A DNA stretch of 53,940 nt from Klebsiella ornithinolytica NBRC 105727 = ATCC 31898 (GTDB lineage: Bacteria; Pseudomonadota; Gammaproteobacteria; Enterobacterales; Enterobacteriaceae): positions 1 through 53,940 of the forward strand of contig NZ_BCYR01000019.1 of the NCBI RefSeq assembly GCF_001598295.1, written 5' to 3'. Under the pieces are notes generated by a model. The model saw only the letters and a program-made list of their open reading frames with translations. It did no database searches and was not told the DNA's origin. Position numbers and translations under genes: made by a program. Of this stretch, positions 1 to 11,265 are shown one piece after another; positions within the stretch are counted from its first letter, which is position 1; each line of letters begins with the position of its first letter.

Positions 1-185
1 TTAGAAGTATGGCACTGACCTTTGAGGCAGTTCACTACTCGAAAGAGAGTAGGACAAAAGCGAACGCTTTTGAACGTTGCGAAGCAACGGCCCGAAGGGT
101 GAATCACAGAGTGATTCATAAACTGCCAGGCATCAAATTACGCAGTAAACTGATGTAAAAATCAGTAGTTGTAGAAAAATTCGGT
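1..185 (+). other. Distal spacer of an rRNA operon
   Basis: This stretch matches the pattern found after the 5S gene in enterobacterial rrn operons: the motif gagtaggac, a small hairpin (aaaagcg/cgctttt, about 56-71), the motif gaacgttgcgaagcaacggcc, a second hairpin (gaatcac/gtgattc, 101-117), and then aactgccaggcatcaaatta (121-140), which repeats the 3' end of 5S rRNA. E. coli rrnB carries the same module between its terminators, and E. coli rrnH has the same lead into tRNA-Asp. No complete 5S gene is visible, so the rRNA genes should lie just left of base 1. Homology is from memory. Confidence 0.7.
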
Positions 186-262
186 GGAGCGGTAGTTCAG
201 TCGGTTAGAATACCTGCCTGTCACGCAGGGGGTCGCGGGTTCGAGTCCCGTCCGTTCCGCCA
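186..262 (+). tRNA. aspU: tRNA-Asp (GUC)
   Basis: This is a 77-nt tRNA with the GTC anticodon in a ctgcctGTCacgcag arm, the T-loop ggttcgagtc, and an encoded CCA end. The acceptor arms ggagcgg and ccgttcc pair. It lies directly behind the rrn distal spacer, so it is probably co-transcribed with the rRNAs, as aspU is in rrnH of E. coli. An identical gene lies at 9652-9728. Confidence 0.97.
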
Positions 263-269
263 CTTATTA

Positions 270-303
270 AAAGCCCTGAGCATTTGCTCAGGGCTTTTTC
301 TTT
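270..303 (+). terminator. Rho-independent terminator of the rrn/tRNA transcript
   Basis: The stem agccctgagca/tgctcagggct with a short loop is followed by tttttcttttt. It sits eight bases after the tRNA CCA end and closes the rRNA-tRNA transcript. Confidence 0.9.
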
Positions 304-426
304 TTCCGTCGTACTATTGTTGCTGTTTCAGCAAAAATCCTCTGCATTTATCGATCTTTTTCCCCTCTATCGCCTCAGTCATAATCATTCTCAATGAGTT
401 AACACTAAGTAAAAAAGAGGAATTTT

Positions 427-1230
427 ATGGCAATCCCTGCATTTGGTCTTGGAACCTTCCGCCTGAAAGATGACGTTGTCATCGCATCAGTGAAAACGGC
501 GCTGGAACTGGGCTACCGTACGATAGATACCGCCCAGATCTATGATAATGAAGCGGCCGTTGGCCAGGCTATCGCCGAAAGCGGCGTGGCGCGTGATGAG
601 CTGTTTATCACCACCAAAATATGGATTGAAAACCTGAGCCCGGAAAAGCTTATCGCCAGTCTTGAAGAGAGCCTGCAGAAGCTGCGTACAGATTATGTCG
701 ATCTGACGCTGATCCACTGGCCGTCGCCGAACGATACCGTTGCCGTCGAAGCATTTATGCCGGCGCTGCTGGAAGCGAAAAAGCAGGGGCTGACCCGCCA
801 GATTGGTATCTCTAACTTCACCATCCCGCTAATGGAACGTGCGATTGCCGCCGTCGGTGCAGAAAATATCGCGACCAATCAGATTGAGCTCTCTCCGTAC
901 CTGCAAAACCGTAAAGTGGTGGAGTGGGCTGCGGAACACGGTATCCATATCACCTCTTACATGACGCTGGCTTATGGTAAGGCGCTGCAAGATGAAGTGA
1001 TTGCGGGCATTGCGGCGAAACACAATGCGACGCCGGCACAGGTGATTCTGGCCTGGGCTTTGGGAGAAGGCTACGCGGTGATCCCATCTTCAACGAAGCG
1101 TGAAAACCTGGCGAGCAACCTGAAAGCTCAGGATCTTCAGCTGGATGAGGAGGATCGCAAAGCGATCGCCGCGCTGGATTGCAACGATCGTCTGGTGAGC
1201 CCGGAAGGCCTGGCGCCTGAGTGGGATTGA
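427..1230 (+). CDS. dkgB: 2,5-diketo-D-gluconate reductase B (aldo/keto reductase)
   Basis: This 267-residue cytoplasmic aldo/keto reductase is the usual length for DkgB. The family reduces 2,5-diketo-gluconate and small aldehydes such as methylglyoxal with NADPH. Visible signatures are GLGTFRL at the start, the active-site region [14 protein letters not shown] (Asp and Tyr of the catalytic tetrad), the Lys in ITTKIW, the His in LIHWPSP, and the C-terminal cofactor segment [10 protein letters not shown]. The ATG at 427 is preceded by agagga. It lies between the tRNA terminator and convergent yafC, the same neighbourhood as in E. coli (yafB). It is probably a single-gene unit. Confidence 0.95.
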   Translation: MAIPAFGLGTFRLKDDVVIASVKTALELGYRTIDTAQIYDNEAAVGQAIAESGVARDELFITTKIWIENLSPEKLIASLEESLQKLRTDYVDLTLIHWPSPNDTVAVEAFMPALLEAKKQGLTRQIGISNFTIPLMERAIAAVGAENIATNQIELSPYLQNRKVVEWAAEHGIHITSYMTLAYGKALQDEVIAGIAAKHNATPAQVILAWALGEGYAVIPSSTKRENLASNLKAQDLQLDEEDRKAIAALDCNDRLVSPEGLAPEWD

Positions 1231-1291
1231 TCGTCTGAATCAGTACAGTGCCTGGCCGAGTGCGCGAAAAGAGCGGTCGGGAACGCGCGTA

Positions 1292-2194
1292 TCACAGCTC
1301 CTGCGGGAGCTGTTTTACGTGCTCGCTAAGAAAGTCGATAAATGCCCGGATGCGCGTGCTAACGGCTCTGTCACTGTAGTAAACCGCGCTGAACGGCATT
1401 TCAACCGGCAGGCGTTTCTCGGCCAGCAGTTCAACAAACTCCCCGCGCACAATTTCCTGGTTGACCATATAATCGGACAGACAGGCAATACCATTCCCCG
1501 CCAGACATAGCTGCTTAAGGGTTTCCCCGCTGTTCGACGAGATCTCACAATTCACTTCCAGCAGTTGGCCATCGCAGCAGGAGACAGGCCAGGTATTCAA
1601 CGAGACCGGCTCGGTAAAGCCCAGGCACAGGTGATCTTTCAGGTCAGCGACATTTTTCGGCGTACCGTGGCGAGCCAGATAGTCCGGGGAGGCGATAATT
1701 TTGCGGTAGCTGTTAAAAAGCGGCCGGGCGCGAAGGCTGGAATCTGTTAACGTGCCGGCGCGGATCGCGACGTCGACCTTACGCTCAATCAGATTGATAA
1801 AGGTTTCTGATGACACCAGCGACAGGGTCATTTCCGGATAACGCTCGCGGAAAGGTTTCACCAGCGGCATCAGGAAATGCAACATCACCGGCGTAGCGGC
1901 ATCAACGCGTAGCAATCCCCTCGGCGTCGTCCGGGTCTCCAGAAGCTCATTCTCCGCCGCCGCCATCTCCTGCAGAACAATCTGCATGCGACGAAAATAG
2001 CGCTCTCCCTCTTCAGTCAGGTTGAGCTGACGGGTTGTGCGGTTCAGTAGGCTGACGCCAAGTTTTGATTCCAGCTTCTTTACCGCCCGACTGACGGCGG
2101 AGTTAGCCTGCCCCAGCTGTTCGGCCGCCCGGCTAAAGCTCCCGCTTTCAACGACGGCGATAAAGATGGCTATCTCTTCTGAAGTGGCTCTCAT
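1292..2194 (-). CDS. yafC: LysR-family transcriptional regulator YafC
   Basis: This 300-residue LysR-type regulator has an N-terminal winged helix-turn-helix at about residues 4-62 ([24 protein letters not shown]) and a C-terminal effector-binding domain. The sequence closely follows E. coli YafC, including [23 protein letters not shown] and [20 protein letters not shown]. It is transcribed away from the MFS gene that begins 104 bp upstream, the usual geometry for a LysR regulator controlling its divergent neighbour. The ligand is unknown. That it controls the MFS gene is inferred from layout only. Confidence 0.92.
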   Translation of the reverse strand: MRATSEEIAIFIAVVESGSFSRAAEQLGQANSAVSRAVKKLESKLGVSLLNRTTRQLNLTEEGERYFRRMQIVLQEMAAAENELLETRTTPRGLLRVDAATPVMLHFLMPLVKPFRERYPEMTLSLVSSETFINLIERKVDVAIRAGTLTDSSLRARPLFNSYRKIIASPDYLARHGTPKNVADLKDHLCLGFTEPVSLNTWPVSCCDGQLLEVNCEISSNSGETLKQLCLAGNGIACLSDYMVNQEIVRGEFVELLAEKRLPVEMPFSAVYYSDRAVSTRIRAFIDFLSEHVKQLPQEL

Positions 2195-2215
2195 TATTGC
2201 ACCTGTAGCAAAATT

Positions 2216-2233
2216 CTATTGAGACTTTGATAG
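2216..2233. promoter_or_regulatory. Candidate LysR-type binding dyad
   Basis: The 18-bp sequence CTAT-N10-ATAG lies in the 104-bp divergent spacer, 22 bp upstream of the yafC start. LysR-type regulators bind short interrupted dyads with a T-N11-A core in such positions. The arms are only 4 bp, so this is a suggestion. Confidence 0.3.
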
Positions 2234-2298
2234 TTTTTGTTATTTAAACACCGCTTCATACTACGTGTCATCTTAATCCTGATGATATGGAGTAAATT

Positions 2299-4387
<2,089 letters not shown>

Positions 4388-4473
4388 TTAAGGTATGTCA
4401 GGCCTGCCATCGGGCAGGTCTGCGCTCAGCACGATGCTGCCCTTAATTACTCACACAACCGAAGGACAACACA

Positions 4474-5244
4474 ATGACAACACGCTCTCACCATGACAAT
4501 GTCGAAAAGCAGTTCGGCTCACAGGCTAGCGCCTACCTGACCAGCGCCGTGCACGCTTCCGGGCGCGATCTGCAGCGCCTGGCCGAACGGCTGGCCGATT
4601 TCCCACAGGCAACGTTGCTGGATATGGGATGCGGGGCAGGGCACGCCAGCTTTACCGCAGCGGGGCAGGTGGCGCAGGTCACGGCTTATGATTTATCGAG
4701 CCAGATGCTGGAGGTGGTTGCTGAAGCCGCAAAAGATAAAGGTTTCACCAATATTGCTACCCAACAGGGGTATGCTGAAACGCTGCCGTTTGCCGATGCC
4801 AGCTTTGATGTGGTGATAAGCCGCTATTCTGCCCATCACTGGCATGATGTTGGCCAGGCGCTGCGTGAGGTTAAGCGCGTCCTGAAGCCGGGCGGCGTGA
4901 TGATTATTATGGATGTGATGTCGCCCGGGCATCCCGTGCGCGATATCTGGCTGCAAACCGTTGAAGCGCTGCGTGATACGTCCCATGTGCGTAACTACTC
5001 GAGCGGAGAATGGCTGGCGTTAGCGAATGAGGCCGGGCTGGCCGTCAATCAGCTGTTGACCGATCGCTTGCCGCTGGAATTTGCCTCCTGGGTCGCCCGG
5101 ATGCGCACGCCAGCGCCGCTGGTGGAGGCCATCCGTTTATATCAGGAGAGCGCATCCGCAGAGGTCAAAGCCTATTTCGCTTTGCAGCAGGACGGCTCAT
5201 TTACCAGCGATACGATTATGTTTGAAGCGCATAAAGCGCTTTAA
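4474..5244 (+). CDS. yafE: YafE, class I SAM-dependent methyltransferase
   Basis: This 256-residue methyltransferase has SAM-binding motif I LLDMGCGAGHASF near residues 48-60, the acidic motif II residue in TAYDLSS, and the post-motif LPFADASFDVVISRYSAHHW typical of the UbiE/COQ5-like fold. It closely resembles E. coli YafE, which is annotated shorter. Here the full C-terminal part is present, so the E. coli form may be truncated. It lies between yafD and convergent mltD, and a shared bidirectional terminator follows. The methyl acceptor is unknown. Confidence 0.88.
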   Translation: MTTRSHHDNVEKQFGSQASAYLTSAVHASGRDLQRLAERLADFPQATLLDMGCGAGHASFTAAGQVAQVTAYDLSSQMLEVVAEAAKDKGFTNIATQQGYAETLPFADASFDVVISRYSAHHWHDVGQALREVKRVLKPGGVMIIMDVMSPGHPVRDIWLQTVEALRDTSHVRNYSSGEWLALANEAGLAVNQLLTDRLPLEFASWVARMRTPAPLVEAIRLYQESASAEVKAYFALQQDGSFTSDTIMFEAHKAL

Positions 5245-5265
5245 AACAAAAAACGCGTTAAAACA

Positions 5266-5293
5266 AAAAGGCACCGGATTCCGGTGCCTTTTC
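5266..5293. terminator. Bidirectional terminator between yafE and mltD
   Basis: The stem aaaaggcaccgga/tccggtgcctttt has a T-run on both strands. It sits between the convergent stops of yafE (5244) and mltD (5309), so it can end both transcripts. Confidence 0.9.
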
Positions 5294-5308
5294 TATTAAG
5301 TCGATATA

Positions 5309-6676
5309 TCAGGAATCTGGCCTGTCGCTGTTCTTCACGTACAGCGTCAGCTGGTCGCCAGGCTTCAGATCACCCGTGCCGCTATTCCAGCGCATCACAT
5401 CACGTGTATTCACGCCGTGACGTTTCGCGATGCTCGACAACGAATCGCCTTTACGCACGCGATAGGTGATGCTATCGCTGTTGTTGGCAAGACGCTGCGC
5501 GCTGCTACCGGCGCCAATCACCAGGTTTTGGCCCACTTTCAACCCAGACCCGCGCAGGTTATTCCACTGCTGCAGATCTTTCGTCGATACGCCAAGACGC
5601 GAAGCAATCCCGGAAACCGTATCACCCGAACGCACCTTGTAGCTACGGCTGGTCAACGGCGTGTTGTCCGCCAGCAGCGTAGGTTGCACGGCGGCAATGT
5701 CGCCAGAGGCCAGTGATTCACGCAGCTGAGCGGCGTGCTTTTGTGGCACCATAACGTACTTTGGCCCGCTGGCACCGAGGGTTGATCCCTTGACGCCGGC
5801 GTTGAAGGTTTTCAGCTTGCCGACGGGTATACCTGCCATATCTGCGAGCTGGCTAATCTCAACCGGACTGTCGAGGCGAACACGCGCCAGCGCACGGCTT
5901 TCGTCTGCCGTCGGCAGCTTCACGCCATAACGTTTGCTGTTTTTGAGAATATCACTCAACGCCAGCATTTTAGGCACATACACCTTGGTTTCCCGCGGTA
6001 ATGGAAGTGACCAGAAATCGGTGGGTTTACCACGCGAACGGTTCGCTTTCATTGCCTTCAGCACCCGACCTTCGCCGCTGTTGTACGCTGCGACAGTTAA
6101 CAACCAGTCGCCGTCGAACATCTTGTTCAGACGCTGCATCATATCCAGCGCCGCCGTTGTAGAGGCGACGACGTCACGACGCGCATCGTAGCTGCGGGTC
6201 TGTTTCAAACCATAATTGCGCCCGGTGCTCGGAATGATCTGCCAGATGCCTGCGGCATTGGCGCCAGACGTTGCGTGCGGGTCAAAAGCGCTCTCCACTA
6301 TGGGTAGTAATACCAGTTCCATTGGCATGTTACGTTTCTTAACTTGCCCGGCTATCCAGTACATATACGGCTCTGCCCGTAAAGTTACATCGTGGAGATA
6401 GCTCTTATTACTTAAATACTTCTGTTTTTGTTCGCGAATCCGGGGATTTTCCGGTATTCCCATCTTTAGCTCGTCGCCTATGGAAGTCCACAGATCCTGG
6501 TCTTGCGCGTAGAAGGTTCCATCATCTAACCAGCGCGCTTGACTTGTGAACTTACCTGCTTCCCCTTGACCAGCTGCAGAAAGGCTCTGTGCGTGCTGTT
6601 GGACGTTGCCATCGTTTTTCGACGACTGGCACCCCACCAGCAGGACAGAGGCGAGTAAAATCGCTCGTGCCTTCAT
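5309..6676 (-). CDS. mltD: Membrane-bound lytic murein transglycosylase D
   Basis: This 455-residue outer-membrane lipoprotein cleaves peptidoglycan glycan strands. The lipobox LLVGC puts the lipidated Cys at residue 16. The SLT domain follows, with the catalytic Glu in LPIVESAFDP (about residue 128), the motif GIWQIIPSTGRNYGL and AAYNSGEGRV. Two LysM peptidoglycan-binding domains lie at about residues 343-388 (YKVRSGDTVSGIA) and 402-448 (YRVRKGDSLSSIA). Length and layout match E. coli MltD. It is transcribed leftward behind gloB with a 71-bp gap, as in E. coli, and ends at a shared terminator with yafE. Confidence 0.97.
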   Translation of the reverse strand: MKARAILLASVLLVGCQSSKNDGNVQQHAQSLSAAGQGEAGKFTSQARWLDDGTFYAQDQDLWTSIGDELKMGIPENPRIREQKQKYLSNKSYLHDVTLRAEPYMYWIAGQVKKRNMPMELVLLPIVESAFDPHATSGANAAGIWQIIPSTGRNYGLKQTRSYDARRDVVASTTAALDMMQRLNKMFDGDWLLTVAAYNSGEGRVLKAMKANRSRGKPTDFWSLPLPRETKVYVPKMLALSDILKNSKRYGVKLPTADESRALARVRLDSPVEISQLADMAGIPVGKLKTFNAGVKGSTLGASGPKYVMVPQKHAAQLRESLASGDIAAVQPTLLADNTPLTSRSYKVRSGDTVSGIASRLGVSTKDLQQWNNLRGSGLKVGQNLVIGAGSSAQRLANNSDSITYRVRKGDSLSSIAKRHGVNTRDVMRWNSGTGDLKPGDQLTLYVKNSDRPDS

Positions 6677-6747
6677 GTGTGTGTCAATAGTTGCTTAAAA
6701 GACGAGCAAGAATAACGGTGAAGGCGGCGAATGACAAGAATTAAATA

Positions 6748-7503
6748 TCAGAAGTCATCTTTCTTTGACCTTAACCAGGCAAATCTCTGCGCAGAGTGTT
6801 GCAAATTTGTTTCTTTGGATATTTCTTTAATTAAATCATTGTCATCCGTGCGTAAAAAAATATTTATACGTCGCTCATTTTTCAGAGTTACGGGGAGTGT
6901 TTTTTGTTTTTTTGCACGTAACTCATTAACTTTATGGTAGTAATCATTTATATCCCTGTCATGAGGCAGGATACTCAATGCAAACTTCATATTTGCTAAA
7001 GTATACTCATGTGCACAACAAATCAGAGTATCCTCAGGAAGCGCGTTTATTTTCCTAAATGATTGATACATCTGATCCGCCGTTCCTTCGAAAAGTCTTC
7101 CGCAGCCGCCGGAAAACATTGTATCGCCACAGAAAAGATAAGGTTCGCTGTAGAAACAGATGTGTCCTAAAGTGTGACCGGGCGTGGAAAAAATAGAAAA
7201 TTCGTGACCCAAAATCATCACCCGATCGCCATCGGCCACCAGGTGAGTGGTGCCTTTATCCTGGGTTTCTGCCGGTCCGTAAACCACAAGACCCGGGAAC
7301 TTTTCACGCAGTTGTTTTACGCCGCCAACATGATCGTGGTGGTGGTGGGTCAGCAAAATGGCTTCGGGTTGCCAGTGATTGGTCTCGATGGCGGCCAGTA
7401 CCGGCGCCGCTTCGCCGGGATCGACGATAAGACAGCGGCCGTTCTCCTCACTAAGAACCCAGATGTAGTTGTCCTGAAATGCGGGAATGCTGATAAGATT
7501 CAT
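6748..7503 (-). CDS. gloB: Hydroxyacylglutathione hydrolase (glyoxalase II)
   Basis: This 251-residue metallo-beta-lactamase-fold enzyme hydrolyses S-lactoylglutathione to lactate and glutathione, the second step of methylglyoxal detoxification. The metal-binding motif [10 protein letters not shown] is at residues 52-61. Further ligands lie in TPGHTLGH and [13 protein letters not shown], and CAHEYTLAN contains the C-terminal His. The length equals E. coli GloB. It is divergent from yafS (33 bp apart) and upstream of mltD. The 3' part of the gene is noticeably AT-richer than its 5' part; the reading frame is intact. Confidence 0.97.
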   Translation of the reverse strand: MNLISIPAFQDNYIWVLSEENGRCLIVDPGEAAPVLAAIETNHWQPEAILLTHHHHDHVGGVKQLREKFPGLVVYGPAETQDKGTTHLVADGDRVMILGHEFSIFSTPGHTLGHICFYSEPYLFCGDTMFSGGCGRLFEGTADQMYQSFRKINALPEDTLICCAHEYTLANMKFALSILPHDRDINDYYHKVNELRAKKQKTLPVTLKNERRINIFLRTDDNDLIKEISKETNLQHSAQRFAWLRSKKDDF

Positions 7504-7536
7504 TAATTACCTCTCAAAGCGTAGCGGAAGGTTGCG

Positions 7537-8259
7537 ATGAAGCCGGCAAGGATACCTCAGACAATCACAGCGCCCGAGCACTGGTCCAGTATGCCCTGGG
7601 GCGAATACTATCGCGAATCGCTGGAACGGCAGATGAAACCGTGGCTGGCTAAATTATATGGCTTTCATTTGCTTAAGATTGGCAATCTGAGCGCGGAAAT
7701 CAATACGGAAGCCTGTGCTATCTCTCATCAGGTGAATGTATCTTTGCAGGGCAACCCGATTCAGGTGAAAGCCGATCCGCTGCATCTTCCTTTTGCGGAA
7801 AAATCGGTTGATGCCTGCCTGCTGGCGCATACTTTGCCGTGGTGCAGCGATCCGCATCGTTTGCTACGTGAGGCCGACCGGGTATTGATTGATGACGGCT
7901 GGATGATTTTGACCGGCTTTAACCCCGTCAGTCTGATGGGGCTGCGTAAGCTGGTGCCGGTATTACGTAAGACGACCCCCTACAACAGCCGGATGTTTAC
8001 GTTGACGCGCCAGCTGGACTGGCTGGCGTTATTGAATTTTGAGGTGCTGCATTATGGCCGCTATCAGGTACTGCCCTGGTCCAGGCATGGCGGCAAACTC
8101 CTCAGCGCGCACCTGCCGGCTCTGGGCTGCCTGCAGCTGATTGTTGCCCGAAAACGGACGGTTCCGCTGACGCTAAACCCGATGAAATCAGGAAAAGCAA
8201 AAACGCAGCTGCGTCAGACGGTTGGCGCCACGCGGCAGTGGCGCAACGGGCAGAGTTAG
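7537..8259 (+). CDS. yafS: YafS, putative SAM-dependent methyltransferase
   Basis: This 240-residue protein matches E. coli YafS in order and sequence. It has a methyltransferase-type core ([26 protein letters not shown], then [21 protein letters not shown]), but the glycine-rich SAM motif I is poorly conserved: [11 protein letters not shown] stands where a GxGxG would be. Its SAM use is therefore a fold prediction. Its stop overlaps the 3' end of convergent rnhA by four bases. The function in the cell is not known. Confidence 0.88.
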   Translation: MKPARIPQTITAPEHWSSMPWGEYYRESLERQMKPWLAKLYGFHLLKIGNLSAEINTEACAISHQVNVSLQGNPIQVKADPLHLPFAEKSVDACLLAHTLPWCSDPHRLLREADRVLIDDGWMILTGFNPVSLMGLRKLVPVLRKTTPYNSRMFTLTRQLDWLALLNFEVLHYGRYQVLPWSRHGGKLLSAHLPALGCLQLIVARKRTVPLTLNPMKSGKAKTQLRQTVGATRQWRNGQS

Positions 8260-8723
8260 CTTTCTGGCTGGTAGCCGGTGTCGCTCTGCGTCGGGCTGGA
8301 GGCGGCAGCGCGTGCCAGCTCATCACAGCGTTCATTTTCCGGGTGACCGGCGTGGCCTTTGACCCATTCCCATTTGATTTGATGCTGACCGAGCGCGGCA
8401 TCCAGGCGCTGCCAGAGATCGACATTTTTAACCGGTTTTTTGTCAGCGGTTTTCCAGCCGCGTTTTTTCCAGTTATGGATCCACTGGGTGATCCCCTGAC
8501 GCACGTACTGGCTGTCGGTGCTGAGGATCACTTCGCACTGCTCTTTCAGCGCTTCGAGAGCGACGATTGCCGCCATCATCTCCATCCGGTTGTTGGTGGT
8601 GAGGTGATAGCCCTGACTAAAGATTTTTTCTTTTCCGCGATAGCGTAAAATTGCCCCATAACCACCGGGCCCAGGATTTCCCAGGCATGAACCATCGGTG
8701 AAAATTTCTACCTGTTTAAGCAT
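8256..8723 (-). CDS. rnhA: Ribonuclease HI
   Basis: This 155-residue enzyme removes RNA from RNA-DNA hybrids. The catalytic acidic residues are all visible: Asp10 in [12 protein letters not shown], Glu48 in NNRMEMMAA, Asp70 in LSTDSQYV, and Asp134 with His124 in [16 protein letters not shown]. The start at 8723 gives exactly the E. coli length; the frame stays open further upstream, but that would run into the dnaQ promoter region. Divergent from dnaQ with a 64-bp gap, an arrangement conserved in enterobacteria. Confidence 0.98.
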   Translation of the reverse strand: MLKQVEIFTDGSCLGNPGPGGYGAILRYRGKEKIFSQGYHLTTNNRMEMMAAIVALEALKEQCEVILSTDSQYVRQGITQWIHNWKKRGWKTADKKPVKNVDLWQRLDAALGQHQIKWEWVKGHAGHPENERCDELARAAASSPTQSDTGYQPES

Positions 8724-8787
8724 CTCTGGTAGACTTCCTGTAATTGAAATCGATAGATAAACGGCAAGTCTGACATAAATGACTGAT

Positions 8788-9519
8788 ATGAGCACTGCAA
8801 TTACACGACAGATTGTTCTCGATACTGAAACCACCGGTATGAATCAGATCGGTGCGCACTACGAAGGACATAAGATCATTGAGATCGGTGCGGTAGAGGT
8901 GATCAACCGCCGCCTCACCGGGAACAACTTCCATGTTTATCTGAAACCGGACCGGCTGGTGGACCCGGAAGCGTTCGGCGTTCACGGGATCGCCGATGAA
9001 TTCCTGATGGATAAACCGGTGTTTGCGGATGTGGCCGACGAGTTTATAGACTATATCCGCGGCGCGGAGCTGGTCATCCATAATGCCTCGTTTGATATCG
9101 GCTTTATGGATTATGAATTCAGCAAGCTGAATCGCGGCATTGCGAAAACGAATACTTTCTGCAAAGTCACCGATAGCCTCGCGCTGGCGCGGAAAATGTT
9201 CCCCGGTAAGCGTAATAGCCTGGATGCGCTGTGCTCACGTTATGAAATAGACAACAGTAAGCGTACGCTGCACGGGGCATTACTTGATGCCCAGATTCTG
9301 GCCGATGTCTATCTGATGATGACCGGTGGTCAGACGACGATGGCATTTTCAATGGAAGGTGAGGGGCAGCAGCAGGCCGGAGAAATGGGAATACAGCGGG
9401 TTGTTCGCGCCGCCAGCAAGTTACGCGTGGTTTATGCGACTGATGACGAGATCGTGAGCCATGAATCCCGACTCGATCTGGTGCAAAAGAAAGGCGGAAG
9501 CTGCCTGTGGCGCGCCTGA
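8788..9519 (+). CDS. dnaQ: DNA polymerase III epsilon subunit (3'-5' proofreading exonuclease)
   Basis: This 243-residue subunit proofreads for the replicative polymerase core with DnaE and HolE. The DEDDh exonuclease motifs are present: Asp12 and Glu14 in [10 protein letters not shown], the ExoII Asp in [14 protein letters not shown], and Exo[17 protein letters not shown]. The C-terminal linker and the alpha-binding end [16 protein letters not shown] are also present. ATG 8788 is chosen to match the E. coli protein; an in-frame ATG nine bases upstream (8779) is possible. It is divergent from rnhA and followed by aspV. Confidence 0.97.
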   Translation: MSTAITRQIVLDTETTGMNQIGAHYEGHKIIEIGAVEVINRRLTGNNFHVYLKPDRLVDPEAFGVHGIADEFLMDKPVFADVADEFIDYIRGAELVIHNASFDIGFMDYEFSKLNRGIAKTNTFCKVTDSLALARKMFPGKRNSLDALCSRYEIDNSKRTLHGALLDAQILADVYLMMTGGQTTMAFSMEGEGQQQAGEMGIQRVVRAASKLRVVYATDDEIVSHESRLDLVQKKGGSCLWRA

Positions 9520-9532
9520 GCCACTGAGATAT

Positions 9533-9567
9533 GCTGTAAAAATCATCTGACGGGTGATTTTTACAGC
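9533..9567 (+). terminator. Strong inverted repeat after dnaQ, probable terminator
   Basis: Perfect 13-bp arms gctgtaaaaatca/tgatttttacagc lie 14 bp after the dnaQ stop. The T-run sits inside the descending arm, so termination is likely but the shape is not classical. Confidence 0.6.
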
Positions 9568-9594
9568 AAACGATTCAAAACTGAAGAAAAAGCG

Positions 9595-9623
9595 TTGACG
9601 GCGTTACGGGGAATCCGTAATAT
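9595..9623 (+). promoter_or_regulatory. Sigma-70 promoter of tRNA-Asp (aspV)
   Basis: TTGACG (9595-9600), a 17-bp spacer and TAATAT (9618-9623) lie about 29 bp upstream of the tRNA. The GC-rich stretch tcgcctcg after the -10 is the type of discriminator seen in stringently controlled stable-RNA promoters. Confidence 0.85.
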
Positions 9624-9651
9624 TCGCCTCGTTCCCAAGGGAACAGTAAGT

Positions 9652-9728
9652 GGAGCGGTAGTTCAGTCGGTTAGAATACCTGCCTGTCACGCAGGGGGTC
9701 GCGGGTTCGAGTCCCGTCCGTTCCGCCA
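9652..9728 (+). tRNA. aspV: tRNA-Asp (GUC), second copy
   Basis: Identical over 77 nt to the gene at 186-262, with anticodon GTC and encoded CCA. Unlike the first copy it has its own promoter and terminator, as aspV does in E. coli downstream of dnaQ. Confidence 0.97.
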
Positions 9729-9736
9729 CTATTCAG

Positions 9737-9768
9737 AAAGCCTGAATCAGCAATGATTCAGGCTTTCG
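9737..9768 (+). terminator. Terminator of aspV
   Basis: The 14-bp stem aaagcctgaatca/tgattcaggcttt with loop gcaa starts nine bases after the tRNA. It may also serve the leftward channel gene that ends at 9804. Confidence 0.85.
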
Positions 9769-9803
9769 TCGTTTCGGCGCTCGTAAAAACAAACTCACCG
9801 AGT

Positions 9804-10229
9804 TCATTTCATATATTTCAATTGCTTGCGAATATGATGTTGCATAACGGCCAGCATGCAGGCGCCGGACAGACCGATCATCAGCGCCCCGTTGACCGCC
9901 TCCAGCGGGCCGAGCAGCTTCCATCTGGCGCTCATCACAACATCGCTATACCCCAATGTCGCGAAGTTAACCCCGGAGTGATACACCGCATCCAGCAGCG
10001 TCGGAAACTCGCCCAGCCAGACAAACAGCACTCCCCAGAGCAAAATCTGCAGCAAATTACCCATTAAAATGATGATGATGGTGCCAAACAGCGCCAGTAC
10101 GCCGGCAAGTAGCTCCTCTTTGCTGTGGAAACGCTTGAGATAAAAGCGAATGCACCAGATGGACACCAGAGATTGCAGCAGCATATTACACAGGATAACG
10201 GGCATGCCCGTAATCAGCGGAAGCAACAT
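9804..10229 (-). CDS. Small two-helix ion-channel-domain membrane protein
   Basis: This 141-residue membrane protein resembles the pore module of two-TM potassium-type channels (Ion_trans_2): an N-terminal helix pair, then the pore-loop segment AVYHSGVNFATLGYSDVVMS, then a last hydrophobic helix. The selectivity-filter position reads TLGYSD instead of the canonical TxGYGD, so potassium selectivity is doubtful. The start at 10229 lies one base after the stop of the upstream gene, and its SD (aggag) lies inside that gene's end, so translation is coupled. It is the last gene of the leftward export operon. A longer in-frame start at 10364 would overlap the neighbour heavily and is not used. Confidence 0.75.
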   Translation of the reverse strand: MLLPLITGMPVILCNMLLQSLVSIWCIRFYLKRFHSKEELLAGVLALFGTIIIILMGNLLQILLWGVLFVWLGEFPTLLDAVYHSGVNFATLGYSDVVMSARWKLLGPLEAVNGALMIGLSGACMLAVMQHHIRKQLKYMK

Positions 10230-10230
10230 G

Positions 10231-11253
10231 TTAATCTCCTGAGTGAAGTTCTGTTGAGGATGAGTCAAGGGGGCGCCAGCGCTCGAGAAGGGCGATGCAG
10301 GCCCAGCCATAGAGCGCGATGATGAGATATAACGTGCAGCGCATCGCGGCGGCTGTCCAGACATCTTTTGCGGAATCGCTGTCCTGAATCGCCGGCCCGA
10401 ACAGAATGAGGGCGGTTATCCAGACATTGCTCCAGAAAGAGGGCGGAAACCGTCCCGCCACCAGGCGAACCAGTCGCCGGGCCACCCACAGACTGGCCAG
10501 ACTCAGCCAGAGAACCAGCATTAGCAGCGACGGCCAGAGGCTAAGACCGAACCACAGCCCCAGCGCCAACAGCGCGCCCAGTAGCGTCGATAGCACCAGT
10601 TCTTTCCCCGACGTTTTCGTGGTGAGCGTCGTCGCCTGCTGCGCCAGCGTGACGGTTTTCATCACCGCCGGGATGTAGAACGTCGGGTGGCTCAGCGCCA
10701 GAAGCCAGACGGGGAGCACAATGATCACCGCCCGTAGCGCTCTGAGATGGGGAGCGCTGACCGCCGGCGACTCCCTGGGCGGGGGCGCCTGGCCCGGCGA
10801 TGGCGGGAATAACGCCACCGCCAGCCCGTTGACCAGCGTACCGGTAATAAAACCGATCCCCAGCATTTGCGCCAGTCCTATCGCCAGCGCCTGCTCAATC
10901 AGCCCGGCAATGGGAATCACCGCTATCGCCACCACCAGCAGCATCGACAGCGTGGTCTTCCCGTAAAGGCCCATTAACATCAGCTGATACAGCAACAGCG
11001 CCGTGAGCAGCACGCCTGGTAGGGCGTAATAGGTCAGTAATGGCACCATCAGAATGCCAGCCGTCATGGTGACTATCAGGAGAGAACCCCTCACGAGACC
11101 TTTTTTCAGCGCTAAAGGTTTCCCCTGGCACAGCACAATCCAGGCCATGATGCATCCGAGGTGCGGCATCGGCAGCGCGCTGGCGTAGCAGACCAGCGCA
11201 GCCAGTCCGCTACCACAGCTTATTCTCAGTACGGCGCGGTCCACGTTATGCAT
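10231..11253 (-). CDS. DUF2955/FUSC-like integral membrane protein
   Basis: This 340-residue membrane protein consists of two blocks of about five hydrophobic segments separated by a proline-rich loop (PPSPGQAPPPRESP, near residue 150). That layout is typical of DUF2955 and fusaric-acid-resistance/aromatic-acid-exporter-like proteins. Such proteins pair with a HlyD-type adaptor, and here the adaptor is encoded 12 bp upstream. The likely role is the inner-membrane part of a tripartite exporter for small organic acids or drugs. The substrate is unknown. Confidence 0.78.
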   Translation of the reverse strand: MHNVDRAVLRISCGSGLAALVCYASALPMPHLGCIMAWIVLCQGKPLALKKGLVRGSLLIVTMTAGILMVPLLTYYALPGVLLTALLLYQLMLMGLYGKTTLSMLLVVAIAVIPIAGLIEQALAIGLAQMLGIGFITGTLVNGLAVALFPPSPGQAPPPRESPAVSAPHLRALRAVIIVLPVWLLALSHPTFYIPAVMKTVTLAQQATTLTTKTSGKELVLSTLLGALLALGLWFGLSLWPSLLMLVLWLSLASLWVARRLVRLVAGRFPPSFWSNVWITALILFGPAIQDSDSAKDVWTAAAMRCTLYLIIALYGWACIALLERWRPLDSSSTELHSGD

Positions 11254-11265
11254 CGCGCAGGTCTC

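Noticed and set aside
1..133. Complete or disrupted 5S rRNA gene at the window start
   Set aside because: Only the 3' terminal motif is shared. The rest matches the spacer module known downstream of 5S in rrnB-type operons.
8724..8834. Longer RNase HI with a 37-residue N-terminal extension
   Set aside because: The extension overlaps the dnaQ start and promoter region and has no homology; the 155-residue form is the standard enzyme.
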